Below are positions 11,590-24,011 of a stretch of 64,000 bases of DNA, piece after piece. Positions within the stretch are counted from its first letter, which is position 1; each line of letters starts with the position of its first letter. A model generated the notes under the pieces. The model searched no databases and was not told the origin of the DNA. It saw only the letters and a list, made by a program, of their open reading frames with translations. The DNA lies in NCBI RefSeq assembly GCF_000143535.2, contig NC_037312.1, forward strand, positions 1,054,001-1,118,000, in the 5' to 3' direction. The stretch is from Botrytis cinerea B05.10 (Eukaryota; Ascomycota; Leotiomycetes; Helotiales; Sclerotiniaceae). Position numbers and translations under genes: made by a program.

Positions 11590-12262
11590 ATGGGTACTTT
11601 TCTGGTCTTTTGCACGGCTCAAATACCAAACGAGGTGAGCCATGCAGTATTATTGATAATCGAATATAAACTAAAATTTCTACCCCCAGACACTTGCAGC
11701 ATTCGTAACGCAATCCACACGGGCCAGAAGCGCACCCGAAAACCCATGGATCCTCCAAAAGACTCCGTCCGAGGATGTTCACGGACCTGAACTTACTCTT
11801 CCTCTACCAATTCCATCATTCACCACTGGCTTTCAGGGCGCATCCCCTGAGACCTTACAAAAGTTCATGATGGAAAATGTCGTTGACCATCACGACTTTC
11901 CCAACTTCAAGGGCGGAATCGAATGGTATCAATTTGTAGTTCTGGATTCCCAGAGTGCAGAGGACAAAAGTACTTGCTTGGTATATCATTGCTTGAGACA
12001 CATGCCAGAAGGTTCGGCGGAAGATGAATGGGATGAAAAGAAGGTCGTTAGTGAATGGAAGGTCTGGCGCGTCAAGTTTCTTGTAGCATGGTGGTTGGCT
12101 AGTGGACTGTGGACGAATGACCAAGTTTTGTTCGAGGTTTTCGAAGATGAGAAAGATACGTATGTCGACAAAGATGGCGTGTTGCAAATGCCATATTTGG
12201 AGAATGATGAGTATGAGTATCCGGATTTGGAGAATCGTGTTCCATGGGGACCAGCTCCTTAG
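11590..12262 (+). CDS. Hypothetical protein, 205 aa
   Basis: Two exons: 11590-11634 and 11690-12262, joined in phase 0 across a 55-nt intron with GTGAGC donor, a usable branch region and CCCCAG acceptor. I do not recognise the family. The protein is acidic and Trp-rich in its second half (EWKVWRVKFLVAWWLASGLW, ENRVPWGPAP at the end) with an acidic stretch DKDGVLQMPYLENDEYEYPD. Neither a signal peptide nor a clear membrane helix is seen; the short start MGTFLVFCTAQIPNE is only mildly hydrophobic. An alternative is that translation starts at the Met-Met pair near 11867, which would leave 131 aa, but the upstream exon reads in frame without stops. Confidence 0.6.
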
Positions 12263-15200
12263 ACAGACAGTATCTCGGTTGTACCTATCCGGCTTTAGTG
12301 AGGATACCTTTGGATGAAAATACAAGTATGAATCACAAGACTGGCTAATGGTCACTTTCGTCTGTTGACTATCATGTATAATATCAGTCTAGCAATGTTT
12401 CGCTCTATAGTAGTATTGTCCTCTTCCCAGTTCACGAACTAGTGAGATAACAGTCATCAAATAAAGCCATCTTTGGTCCTTTCCCTACAAATTCAAATGC
12501 CTCACCACCACGTCTAAGTCCGAGCAAGAAAGGATTGATATTTGATGCTTCAAATACGTTTTGATAGGTCGTTGAAAACCTGTGACCATTTCAAATCGGA
12601 CATCTCCATGCAATGCAACTCTCAGTCTCTGGAGAGCATTGACCGTTTCTTTATTCAGTAGCCTTATATTTACTTTCTTAATGTACGATCGCAACTCATT
12701 TTCGCGGAGAATTTTGGCACCTTACTGTCGGTATTGACTCTTCTCGCATGTGGTGATGATGTAAGTATAGATCCACGGTGTTTTTCATCGGATATGTGTT
12801 AGCTGCGTATAGACGACTCATCTGAACCAACACTAATCCTGCTATAGAGACGTTTTCCCTAAAGCTACTCCACAAAACTAACTTGTCTCCAGACTGCCGG
12901 TATGTCCCGAGATATCTCGAGACTAATACTTAGCTATAGCTCAGAACTCTCGCTTGAATTGCTCCATTTACCCCTCTTCCTGTTTTGTTGTCTTCCGTCG
13001 GAATCTGTTCGCATTTGATCTTCCTCGTAGAATCGTGGATCCTGTCCGTTCGGACTCCTCAGAGTCAATTGGCGGCCTAGGTAGATATCGAGAACAAAAG
13101 AAATTCACATGAACATAAAGTATCGCCTGATACAATGATACAATATCAAAAGTTCCGATTTTTCCCAACACTGCTTCATCGTAATTCAAGGGGTCAGCAT
13201 AAAAAAGTCTCGAGCGTATTTAGACCCGGAAATGCAATGCATCATATCATCGAAGGCCAGATGAGCTGGGACAAAAAAGAAATGATATGGGTAGATGTAA
13301 GGATTTACGAATCGGAAAATCGAGAAAAAATCTCTCGATGCACGCTGATTCCTGATTTTGCCCGCAAGTAAAAAGAAACAGAAGGAACTAGAGGGGTAAG
13401 AGGTTAGCGACAATATCCTTTAGCGGTCTGACCACTATCTTGAAGACGATCCGTCTGATGATATGTGGGAATAGACGGATTGCAGAGAAAAAAACAAAAC
13501 TAAAATAATCTTTCAATAGACCCTGCGAAAGAAGACTGCTAAGCAGATAAGATAACGCTGGATGGTTAGGACGATATTGGCGCGAGGCTGTAGTGAAGTG
13601 GGGTTTGCATACACGTTATTGAATCGGGTGTAGCAGCTTTTTCAAAGTGCTAGACGAGCAGACCTGCAGAATCTGTTGTTGAAGAAGGAATATATCTGCA
13701 GATGTATCTGCAGACTAGACAGATCTAGCTCGCGAAGTAGACGAGAAACGGTCAAGATCCTAGATGGTAGGGACATAACTGGGAATTTACCAGTCGTGAT
13801 CGAAATTTCGTAGATAATGCATGCGCTGTTTTTTTTGCTTCTGTTTTTGACAGTATCGTATCTGCACCGGTTCAAAAGCGACTGCACGGGCCTCGAGATC
13901 GTCGAGGAAAGGAAAGTCGAGAAGTGGGCGAGGTGGGTTCCCACAGACGTCTATCACAATTGTGCTTCAAACAAAGCGCTGTCAAAATTAGCATGCCGAA
14001 GAATAGGCATTGTTAACACCGATTTGCGAGTAATTTCAATCATGGCATGACTGATGCTCGATTCAGTTTGTTGAATGCAATACCCTCATCTTTGTGTCAC
14101 TGGACCTTCGGAATCTCTGTCAATCTGCAGCAAATCCTGGTGGTTTTCAGATTCCAAAAGAAAGTGTTGCTGTGTTTCACACATCAGATCATGTTGGTCA
14201 TATTTGACGATTCCAGACTGTTGGGATTCTGGGGGCCGGAGATCGAAATAGAAAAGCTTGCGAAGACCCCTTTCATTTCCTTTCCTTTTTCGGCGTTAAA
14301 ATCGGTGGACACATCGAGCCCTATGCATCAACGATCCTGAAAGGTGCATTACACTCGGTACTTGACTCTTTAGTTTCTTTTTCCTACAAGTGTACAACGC
14401 TACGAGTCATCAACCCTCAGCATACTTTATTCTTGATTCATTAATCGATGATTTCTGCATCTTCAGAAAGTCCGGTTTTGTGCGAAGTAGTACAGCTTGC
14501 AATGTTAGACAAATTAGATCTCGAGCTGAAAGTTGCAGCATCCTAGCTCATGCCTCATTCAGACTTCAGGAGCTAATCCCCCACACTTTGGCAGTGTCCA
14601 GTAACCTTATCCGGGGAACACATCAATACAAAACTTTACGCGATCTTCATTCGTTTGCTAGTGCGCAAGAGAAGACAGTCCGTGCGTTGTGTCCATTTCC
14701 TCCGCTTTCTCAGGAACTTGTCCCTCATATTCAAAAGTATCTTGCGTCGTCCACATTCCGAGAATTTCGTCAAATCATCTCCCTCAAACACCCCCTAGAC
14801 TAGCTTCATGCTTGAACTTTATAATCAGTAGTCGCCGTTCGTCAAAGCAAAATACAGTCGTCTGTGCTCACAGCCCAAAGACAATTGGAAAACCTGAATG
14901 ATATCCTCAATAAGACATTAGCCAAATTGAGAATCTTGAATCTACCAATGCCATTGAGCGTTGGTGGACAGAAAATCAAGGGTTCGTAACACAAACATGG
15001 GGTTCCCACAATAAGTCTAGTGGCTTGCAGTGGTTGAGCAGCATGTATTATTGATGTCTGTCTGTTCAAACCTATTTTTTATCCCACAGGTTAAGTATAT
15101 GAGGGTGGAGTTCCCTTGTGTTAGGCACGGATCTTTCCCTGGATACTTGTTTAGGAGCCGCAGTAGTCAGTTGCCAGCATTGTTACTTTCTTATTTGACC

Positions 15201-15272
15201 ATTTCTCTGCGACTATATACTTCAACTGATGCACTTCCATTTTGCCTTGATGTCATCCACACAAATTTCAAG
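12263..15272. other. 3-kb intergenic region, no gene supported
   Basis: Several ORFs of 70-137 codons exist on both strands (for example 14390-14803 + and 13642-13944 -), but they begin at non-ATG codons or overlap each other and show no recognisable motif or codon pattern. The end of the region is the promoter and leader of the receptor-like gene at 15273. Confidence 0.45.
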
Positions 15273-16732
15273 ATGCAACTTCCCTCTCCTGAGATCCTCG
15301 CCTCTTGGCCCATCCCGAATTATGACAACCCTGAAACGCGAGGGTATGGAGTACTGGTCGTCACTTCCATACTGTTTCCCATAGTTCTATCCATAATACT
15401 CATCAGACTCTACACTCGACTTGGAATGTCAAAGACTTTTGGATTAGACGACTGGCTCATACTTGCCGCAATGGTGCCGTCGACAGCATTTGCTATTCTC
15501 GCCATTCTAGCAAATAGAAAATTCCACTTTAATCGACATGTATGGGATGTTCCACTGACTGAAGTTACCTTTGGTCTACAATACGTCATAATCACACAAA
15601 TTGTTTTCACACTTGCACAGACTCTCACAAAATGCTCTATGTTGGCATTGTATTACCGAATTCTGTCAAGCGGGCAGAAGTTCAAGATTATAACTATCGC
15701 CGCTGCCATTATAATTGCTATCCAAGGCCTTATATTCATCATCGTTACAATCTTTCAATGCCGGTTTGTGGACTCATATCTTGATACCCGTCTGGGATTA
15801 TGTGAACATGATTGACTGACTGAAAAACCAGACCACCATCTCATTACTGGCTTATAACGTTTGCTCCTCAGCCAGAATGCATTAATGAGACTGTTCATGT
15901 CACGGTTGCTGGAGTCATAAATACTGTAACTGACTTTATTGTTGTTGTATTCCCAATCCCGAAAATGCTCCAGTTGCAGATGTCTCGACGTCAACGGATC
16001 ATCATTATTGTCCTCTTCGGCGCCGGATTTCTTGTCTGTGTAGCTGGAGCCGTGAGATCATACTACACTTACGTAGAATTGGTGTCGCCGGATATAACAT
16101 GGAACACTTACTATGTCTGGATAAGTGGTACAGTTGAACTTTATGTTGGCATAGTAAGTATATTATCTCAATCTTCACTCTATTCCATCTTCACATCGAA
16201 AGATATAAAGTCGACAATTCTAACAAGATCTTAGATTGGGGCGTCTATTCCTGCCACCAAACCTTTCTTCACGCGTTACATACCTTTTATCCTTCCACGG
16301 TCTCTCCATTCCAGCCGAAGTGAGCAGTATGCTATCTCCTCCTCAGTGGACAAAGGACCATTCTCAGGATCCACACCAATTGCTACTCCAGGATCCTCTC
16401 GTAAATCTCAAACACCCTCACACGTTGATCTTGAGTTAGGCGATATTCGAGAGAGGGAAATGAGATCAACAAGACGTTCAAGGAATTTGGATGCAATTGA
16501 AGAGATTGGAAGTGATGCCAGCATTTCGAGTTTTCTGAGAATGGCAGCTGAGGGGGAAAGAAGGAGTAGTGATGAATGTAGAAACGACGAAATCAGGACA
16601 GGAAAGAGAGATAGTGAGACGAGACCACGAAGTGAAGATGCCTTTCACTACGCGACGGATTCCAAAGATGAATCAATCGACGGAGGGGATTTGGGTATGG
16701 CAGCGCATTACAAGCCGCGATATTCTGTGTGA
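15273..16732 (+). CDS. Rhodopsin-domain (PTH11-like) seven-TM membrane protein
   Basis: Three exons: 15273-15763, 15832-16153, 16235-16732, giving 436 aa. The start MQLPSPEILASWPIP is chosen because the frame upstream reads like leader. Seven hydrophobic segments are expected for this fungal family; visible ones include VLVVTSILFPIVLSIILIRL, WLILAAMVPSTAFAILAIL, VIITQIVFTLAQ, IITIAAAIIIAIQGLIFIIV, VINTVTDFIVVVFPIP and IIIIVLFGAGFLVCVAGAV. Family marks are the GLDDWLI loop, the FQCRPPSHYW turn (formed across intron 1), and the PIPKMLQLQMSRRQR loop. The last 165 residues are a hydrophilic Ser/Arg/Glu-rich cytoplasmic tail. Members include PTH11-type receptors of pathogenic fungi, but most are of unknown ligand. 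No CFEM Cys domain is present. The first donor is GTTTGT, less usual. Confidence 0.85.
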
Positions 16733-17370
16733 AGATTGGCGGGCTTAGTACAGTGGAAAGAGCATGTTTGAAAAGTTATATCTATCTAAAGGCGTCAAAG
16801 GGGCTTCAAAAGGAACGGACGATTGATGAAATACCCATCTCTCTGAGAGATTGAGCAATGCGATTTGATGTTTGCAAAAATATCGTTATATGGTATTATT
16901 TTGTGCTGGGAACAATATTCTACAATGTAAAGATTTAAACCATGCCTCAGAGATACTCTGTGATTGTCCCTCTGCCGAGTCGCCGACCTTCGTATAAGCC
17001 AATATGTGCTTCCGACCAGTTTTAACTGCCGCAGCTGCACATCACGGACTTCCCCTAATGATACCAAACGCCTCGCACTAATTACCTCTACTTTTACACT
17101 GCCGTCAGTATTGCCGTGACTTCTCATCTGAAGAATGATGTGATAGTTCCTGACAAATGTTTTGTTGCAGATCGCACAAGATCTGATCTAGTGGCTGCTT
17201 ATCAGATCTTAGTGTTCAATAATTCGAATCCATTACACGGCATTGGTATATTACCAAATTGATGGATTGCCGGACTTACTACATACCTTCATATTGATGT
17301 ATGTAGCAGCTTTTCTCAAACCCAATTTTGCTTCTTCGATTCGCCTAATCCATCAACTTTTTACCGTCTG

Positions 17371-17393
17371 CCCCCCCTCCCCCCCCCCCCCCC
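17371..17393 (+). repeat. Poly-C tract
   Basis: Twenty-three bases that are all C except one T at 17378. Such a homopolymer is rare in this AT-leaning sequence and is a likely site of length variation. Confidence 0.9.
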
Positions 17394-18002
17394 TTTCTAC
17401 ACCTCTTGTTTAATTATACATCTAGACTTCATTTTTTGAGTTTCGACTCTTTTATCATCGAGCGTCTCGAACATCTCTCTTTCTCACTGATATTGATTAT
17501 TCTCGGTTTAGATATTAGCTTTCGAATCTAATGCAGTAAGCTGCGTCTAGGCATCATCCCGCATCCCTTTCGCTTGTCCACCCAGAACTCTAAACGGGAT
17601 CCCATCCGCAGATTATGATGTCCACTTTTACAAAGAAAGTTAATCTGTAATTAAATCAAGGGATCTATACAGAAAAAGTATCTAGGGTATTATACTTCCC
17701 GTAATTGTTGGGGTAAGGAAACTGCAACAGCCGGGGGGAACGACTACATGCCTTCCGAATTTGGTTGTAACCTTACCCTAGAAATACACATTCAGGCCAA
17801 TTTCAAATGGCCAGCGACTGGAATAACTCAAATCCCATGCCGATACTCGGGCCAGAGGATTCCAATCTCTGCATTTCCATCAGCCATAAATGGTTTACAA
17901 GAATACCAAAACGGCGTTTGTAACTCCGCGAAATGACTAAATTCCCGTCGAATTTCCCATTCGATGTGTCTTCTCCGCGTTACCTCTCCGCGGAATTTCT
18001 CC

Positions 18003-18018
18003 GCTATATATATATCGA
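18003..18018 (+). promoter_or_regulatory. TATA-like element before the O-methyltransferase remnant
   Basis: An alternating TATATATATAT block lies about 55-70 bp upstream of the ATG at 18074. It is a reasonable core promoter for the broken gene, which suggests the promoter decayed less than the reading frame. Confidence 0.45.
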
Positions 18019-18073
18019 ATAATTCCAAACTACCAGACGCCACATCCTTCTAACGATTACCTCAATCTGAAAC

Positions 18074-18736
18074 ATGTCATCATCCACCAGGAACCCCGTC
18101 CCAAGGAATCTTGCTCCGATTCCGTAACACCAAAATCGATGCTGCAGGTTTCGACGCCATTGTTCGCGATGCATTTATCGCTTTAGATCAAGAAAAATGC
18201 CAATTCATCTATCAACTTTCCCGCGCCACGGCCGTGCGGAATATTGTAGAAGTAGGTACTAGCCTTGGTGTTAGCACGATTTACTTGGCGTTAGCTGTTG
18301 CGAGAAATTTGGAAATCGCAGGAGGAGGGGAGAGTCATTGCTACGGAGAAAGAAAGTGGAAAGGCGGAGAAAGCAAGGGCGTATTGGATGGAAGTGGGAG
18401 AGGAGTGTGTGAGTCGGTATATTGAGTTGAGAGAGGGAGATTTGCTGGAGACGTCGAAGAGGGATGTTCCGGTGATTGATTTGGCGTCGCTTGATAGTAG
18501 GATATCTTCAATATTCACAATTTACGATCTCTGACGCGTTTCTAGTTTGGACGCCAGTTGCGTTACCGGCGTTGAAGATTCTGGAACCGAGAATGAGAAA
18601 GGGAGCAGTGGTTATTGTGGATAATATTGTAGATTCCGCTGAAGGTTACGCGGATTTGTTGGCGCATCTCAAGGAGCCGGCGAATGGATATACGCTTCCT
18701 TACGATAGAGGATTGCAGATGAGTATCGAGTTCTAG
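18074..18736 (+). pseudogene. SAM-dependent O-methyltransferase, frameshifted
   Basis: Class I O-methyltransferase family (CCoAOMT/MdmC-like, methyltransferase_3). Two coding blocks lie in different frames: LRFRNTKIDAAGFDAIVRDA through IVEVGTSLGVSTIYLALAVA (SAM motif I) and then RVIATEKESGKAEKARAYW, YIELREGDLLET. Between them a run of four G (18327-18330) shifts the frame by one base; no splice signals surround it. Downstream, an intron 18497-18545 (GTAGGA...TCTAG) restores the family string DIWTPVALPALKI, and the gene ends with VVIVDNIVDSAEGYADLLAH and LPYDRGLQMSIEF. The ATG at 18074 is also out of frame with the first block, so a second indel or an unseen start is needed. Either a recent pseudogene or assembly errors. 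Substrate unknown; such enzymes often sit in secondary metabolism, but no cluster genes are near. Confidence 0.75.
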
Positions 18737-19106
18737 TTAGTCATTGATAGGACAGCATACAATCCAAAAGGCACTTGACAGACATGACCTGACTGCAAAT
18801 TCACGCGACGGCGTCTCCAAAATCCTGATTATTTTGCACAGTTTTTAGGCACGAAATACACCCTTCCTGATTCTAAAGACCAGTGAAATCACCACTTGAC
18901 TGAAGCCAGAAGTGTTTGAAAGCCAAACTATTTTCAAAACATTATGTAAATAAATTAACTCAATGGTAACTGCTGCAATTCGTATGTATCAATGAGAAAT
19001 CACTATCCATAAAACAGTATATTAAAGAAATACCGCAAAGTCCATCCACACCTCAACGCCTCCATGTTACCCGATTGCATGCCCTCATAAATTCCAAAGC
19101 TATCAC
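18737..19106. other. Short convergent intergenic region
   Basis: About 370 bp between the 3' ends of the O-methyltransferase remnant (+) and the chitinase (-). AT-rich; nothing beyond 3' UTR-like sequence is seen. Confidence 0.5.
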
Positions 19107-21010
19107 TTAGAACCCCGGCCCAAAATTACCATCGCCACTAAGTCACTCATCAGCAAATATTCCCACCGACACCAAGATAAGCAAATAAGAAAACTCCAAA
19201 ATACTCACGTCCCCACAACCTGCAAATCCAAACTCCAAACCACTGTCCCCCCAATGCAAAGCTGATCCGCATACCTTCTCTTCAACCCCCAGCTCTCCTC
19301 ATCATCAAACCCCATCCACTGCCTCCCACCCGCAAACACAATCTGCTTAACCGCGGTCCCCCCCTCCTCCGCCGCACTAGCCCCCGCCCACGTAGCTCTC
19401 AAGCCCTCTCTCAAAACCAACACCTCAATCTCCCGCATACTCAGAATTCCCGCTTCGGTACTACACGGCCCGGGCTCGCTGAGTCCCGTATATGCACATC
19501 CGATTTCCGCACACCCGGGATTCGCAAGCGTGTATCCGCGCCCGTAGGCCGCGAGTCCAAGATTCACTTTCATGGGGTCGACGCCGGCGAACCAGAGCGG
19601 AGAAATGGCGTTCGTGATGTCCGGGAGAGAGGTTTGCGGTCGCACGAAGGCTCCGAGTGCCGGGTTGGAGGCTTCCCATGGGCCGTGTAGGTCGTAGGAC
19701 ATGAAGTTGAAGAAGTTGATGTAAGGTTCTAGGTTTATGGGGTCGAAAAATTGGAGGGAGTAGATATCTGGTGGTCTTTCTCTTTGTTAGTTCATTTTCC
19801 CGTGCTTTCTCCATCTTTATCTTTGGAAGATCCAGAAACAGAAGAAACAAAGTAGAAAACTCACAAAACAACACTGATCCCCCAATTCTTCCCCGGGTAA
19901 TTCGCACTAAAACTCTCCCGCATTTCTCTCACCAACGCCACAAACCCATCTCGATCATTATCACTACTCGGAAACTCCCAATCCAAATCCACGCCCTGGA
20001 AATTAAACGTACTCAACCACCCCTCCACACTACCAATAAACGCTGCTCGATTCCCCTGATTCGATACCATCTGACTCCAAATCAGCGGCAAGACACTCGA
20101 CCCACCGCCCCCAATAGCCATATACGTCGCCAAACTTGCGGAAGCGAGAGCAGTAAAGGGATACATGAGAGGCACGGCCGTGGTATCGAAAGGAACCACG
20201 TGAAAAGAGTTAGGAGAGATGGACATGAAGGCGAAGATGAGATGCGTGATGTTCTGAGTGGGGATGAGAGAGACGGGGAGAGCGTTGCAGGGACGAGTCG
20301 CGCTGCCGATTTGCCAGTAAGATACTTTGCGCCCGTTACTGGCGGTTGTGCTGCCGGATCCGCAGTTGGGGAAGCTTATTATACCGCAGGCGCCGTAGCC
20401 GCGTTGGCAAGGTGCATTGCCGTTGATGGGATCGGCGTTGATGCAATACGCAGATGTGGTCTACGGATTACAGGTCAGTTACAAGTATATCGTATATTAC
20501 TCGACGTTGCAGCAAGACTTGCGCGCATCATATAGAATTCGAAAACACATACCCCGCAGTATCCATTGCCGCTACAGCAAGTATTCAGGGGACACACTTG
20601 ACTCCCCTGTGGAGCATTTCTACCACATTGTGCTACATCTCTGCGATTCGAAAAGTGATTCGGGGCGGAAGCTTTGGTACAATTAATAGAATCGAGATCG
20701 CACTGTCCTGACCTTTGATCAAAAGATTAGCATCGTCACATAAGCACATCTAGGCGTAAGCTACTCCACAGATTTGGATGCATTTTGATCAAGAAGCGGC
20801 TTTCAGGAAGCAAGATGACTCACTAAAGAAAAATTAGACCCCCTTCACTTCATATGCTATTATATTAGCCAACTGAGATCCATTATCAGAAGAACTTGCC
20901 AAATCACAACACCCCCCTTCAAGATCTAATTCTCGATGCAAAAGCACGGGTCCCGCACCACAAATTCCAAGAGAAGTCAAGCCAAACAAGGAAAATGTCC
21001 AAAAACGCAT
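19107..21010 (-). CDS. Secreted GH18 chitinase with CBM18 chitin-binding module
   Basis: Five exons: 21010-20849, 20702-20553, 20460-19865, 19775-19209, 19137-19107, giving 501 aa. It hydrolyses beta-1,4 bonds in chitin and acts outside the cell or in the wall. Residues 1-19 form a signal peptide (MRFWTFSLFGLTSLGICGA). A type-1 chitin-binding (hevein-like) module follows at about 78-104 (CGRNAPQGSQVCPL, NTCCSGNGYCG). The GH18 barrel starts near residue 135 (RKVSYWQIG); the active-site strand is FQGVDLDWEF, with Asp264 and the proton donor Glu266. Further strands are MSYDLHGPWE (catalytic-site Tyr/Asp) and VNLGLAAYGRGYTL. The family DxxDxDxE motif has Gln in place of its first Asp. Exon 1 to 2 joining is the least certain junction. 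Exon 4 uses the AG 8 nt upstream of another AG; only this choice keeps the frame. Confidence 0.88.
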
Positions 21011-21642
21011 GATAACCGAATCGAACGAATCTCACTCACATTGCCCCAAAACACAGCAGAAGAGTAAGGAATATATCTTTCCGTAATTTCTGTGTATAAA
21101 GAAACAAAATCTCCGCCATATATGCATCTGATACCTTTTGCGTTCGCAATAATGGGACAGGTGAGCGGGAAACCCCTCATCCGCAACCAAACCATCGAAA
21201 GCAAATTGCGCAGAGTCTGGATGTTGATGTCCCTCTGCCCGGTATTTGAATGCACTAGTCATTCAGTTGAACATATTCTCGAAATGAGGGTGTACTGCAA
21301 CACGCGGAGCCGAGACATTTCAGCGCCTTTGCACAACTCCAGGTCCCAAGAAGAAGATATGGAAGAACTCTAAACGCCAGAGATGTAAACATGTGAAAAT
21401 TGTACTATCCCTTGTAATCCGAGGTATCGATTGTGAGAACACCAATCTCCCACCTGCCAAGCGGTTTAGTCGTTTTGGTATCACGCTTTGCCAATCTTGA
21501 AAGTAAGACTGAGTGTTGCATAAAATTAATGTATTGACTGGGACTAACTCTACTGGAGTGAGAATCCTTTACATGAAGACATTTTAGACGAAACCATGTT
21601 AAACATAGGTACATGGAATGCTTTCCCTCCCTGACTAATATC
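21011..21642. other. Intergenic, chitinase promoter side to sas10 3' end
   Basis: About 630 bp upstream of the chitinase and downstream of the sas10-like gene, both on the minus strand. No supported gene. It should carry the chitinase promoter. Confidence 0.45.
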
Positions 21643-23636
21643 CTACAACTTTCTACTCTTGACCAAACCAGTCTTAATACCAGTTTTCTCACCACCGTAA
21701 CCACCTTTCTCCTCCCCACCCTTGTACACAGCTCTCATACTACCCAGCTTCTTCTTCTTCTCATCGTACTTCATCCTCTTCTTTACTCTCGGGTTTCTGA
21801 CCTCCTTCTTCCTCTTTGGCGCCAATCCCTTATTCTTCTCAATTACGTATCCGATTGCTCTCTTGCCGTCTTCGTCATTCTCCACTTCTACTACTCTTGC
21901 CAACTTTCCGGCCTTCTTCGCTTCAGAAATCGCGGCATACTTTGCCTCTTTATCATCCTTACGTTTCTTTGATGTCTGTGCAACCATGTCATAGTACTCG
22001 TCTTCATCGCCTCGAACTTCTCCAGCAACGGCTTCTTGGTCGTCGTCATCGCTCTCTCCACCCAGAGCCGTACCTCTTCCATATTCATCCAATTTCTTTC
22101 CGCGCTTCTCGGCCTCAAGATTGAGTCGTGCCTGGCGATCTCGAAGCCTTTCTCTGTAAGGAAGATCCTCGTCACCACCAGCTCCTCTTCCTGCATCGGC
22201 TCTCTTATTCGCTTTCTGGGCGATTTGAGATGTGTAGAACTTGAGTGACTTCTTTCTCTTAGCCTTCTCCTCTGCGGCTTTGGCATCCATAGATTCTTCT
22301 TCGCCAAAATCGGAATCGTCATCTGCTTCAACAACAGCTCTCGATACCTTCTTTGACTTCTTAGCTTTGGATACGAGGTCATCAAGACCTGCCAGGTCCT
22401 CCTCTGCTTCCTGGATCTGTTTGCTACGTTTTGCGGCCGACCTTTCAGCAGCAGCAGCGCGGGCCAATTCCTTTCTGGATTTCTTCGTTGGCCGAATTGT
22501 CTCCATCTCCTCTTCTGATGTGATTGTATCCTCCAGGTCATCCATGGACATGTTTTCGTTTGCATCTTCCGAATTGCCCTCCAACTTTGTAACATCAATT
22601 GATTTTACCCTTAGCCACAACTCTCGAGTCGACTTTAAATAATCCATAATCTCATGATCTCGCAATTCTTGTGGATTCATAGTCTTTCCCTCTCCTTCAG
22701 GACGCTGCGATGGAGAGGTCAAAAGCGAAAAGTACATGGCGATAGTAGACGTGTAAGCTGCTAAAGCCCTAGCTTTTGTGACTGTAAATGGTATCGCATC
22801 GATTTCATACTCAGGCAACTGGTCTACTTCCTTCAGTAGATCTTCAAGAACAGGCGCTAGTTCTAAAAATTCGTCTGCCAGGAACTCGAATTCCGGATAT
22901 CTCGAATATAGTATTCTTAACCTTTCTTCCGGACCCATATCTTCTGTAATTTCAACATCTTTCAAAACCTCTGTTACCACATCTCCTTCTTCATAATCAT
23001 CGGCTTCCTCCTCTTTGTCACCTCCCTTGCCCTTTTTATTAGCACCTCCCAGGCCTTCCTCGTCATCGCTTGCAGGGAGCCATTTGATATCAAGCTCGTC
23101 GAGACCGAAAGAAGCTTTTGTCAATTTCGAAAGCCTCTTTTGCTGTAATCGTTTAGCCTCTTCTTCTTCCATCAGAGCGTCGGCTTCAGTTTCGATGTTA
23201 TCCGCATCATAGTAATCGCGCTTCGAAGATCCCCATCCTTCAGCATATTCGTCTTCCTCTTCAACATCTTCTTCGTCGTGTTCTTGAGCTTTCGATTTCT
23301 TCGATTTTGGCGCCTCGTATTCTTCTTCCTCAGAGCTCTCGTCGGAATATCCTAATACTTCTTCGTCCGACATTTCAACCAATTCATCTGTACGAACTGT
23401 CAGCTACCATAAACTCCATAATTTCAATTAATCTAACCATCGTAATTCGATTTCCTCTGACGTTTAGCATTTGGTTCATCGTCCAACATAACTTTATCTC
23501 GGTTGATGTGGAATTCATCCTCGGAGTCGGCGATATCTTCATATGTTGTGAAGGCTACCTTTCCTTTGGACTTGTCGAAATCTTGCGTGCGACTTTTGGC
23601 ACTTTGCCCAGAGGCCTTTCTCTTTTTGCCAGCCAT
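21643..23636 (-). CDS. Sas10/Utp3 small-subunit processome protein
   Basis: Two exons: 23636-23438 and 23387-21643, giving 647 aa. Sas10/Utp3 is a nucleolar component of the U3 snoRNP processome needed for 18S rRNA maturation. The start MAGKKRKASGQSAKS is a basic tract; the intron joins NYDDELVEMSDEEVLGY in frame. The N-terminal third is strongly acidic with ESSEEEE and EEDVEEEDEYAEGWG, followed by a Sas10/Utp3/C1D domain at about residues 210-315 (DMGPEERLRILYSRYPEFEF, LADEFLELAPVLEDLLKEV). The C terminus is the conserved Sas10 domain with GYVIEKNKGLAPKRKKEV, RNPRVKKRMKYDEKKKKLGS and a Gly/Lys-rich end. The next gene upstream on the same strand is med5, whose stop lies 375 bp away. Confidence 0.92.
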
Positions 23637-24011
23637 TGTCGTGAATTTACTTGTGTTATTGCGCAGATGGCGTGGAATTTTCGTTCCTCTCCTTCCGTAG
23701 CTAAAGATTTCGATATCAAAAAATAATTTTCTCATTATCTTAGCGTCGCGCTAGACCTTTGATATGATCCATGTTGCTGCAGAACGTCAAATGCACGTGA
23801 TAGGTGCTTAGAAGCTTATTAACTTTTGTATATATGATAACTATCTGAAAATATCCCATGATCTTCTAATAGATTATTATGATTTTCTTAATATTATTCC
23901 CCCAATGAATGATCCATGTGTGACGCAAAAGCTCAATGCTGCCTTGCTTTTCTAGGTCCAAAAATATCCCTTTCCACTTCCCTTTTCCTAACACCGTGCA
24001 AAATAAGACAT
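23637..24011. other. Intergenic between sas10/utp3 and med5
   Basis: 375 bp in a tandem minus-strand arrangement. It must hold the med5 3' end and the sas10 promoter. AT-rich around 23820-23900; no distinct motif was identified. Confidence 0.5.

Larger units (their letters stand above)
16733..18073. other. Intergenic, 1.3 kb, with poly-C tract and TATA-like site
   Basis: No coding-like ORF. It holds a long C-run (17371-17393) and ends with the TATA-rich promoter of the O-methyltransferase remnant (about 18003-18018). Confidence 0.5.

Noticed and set aside
14390..14803. 137-codon plus-strand ORF
   Set aside because: Starts with GTG, has no motif, overlaps other random ORFs and lacks a leader; composition does not look coding.
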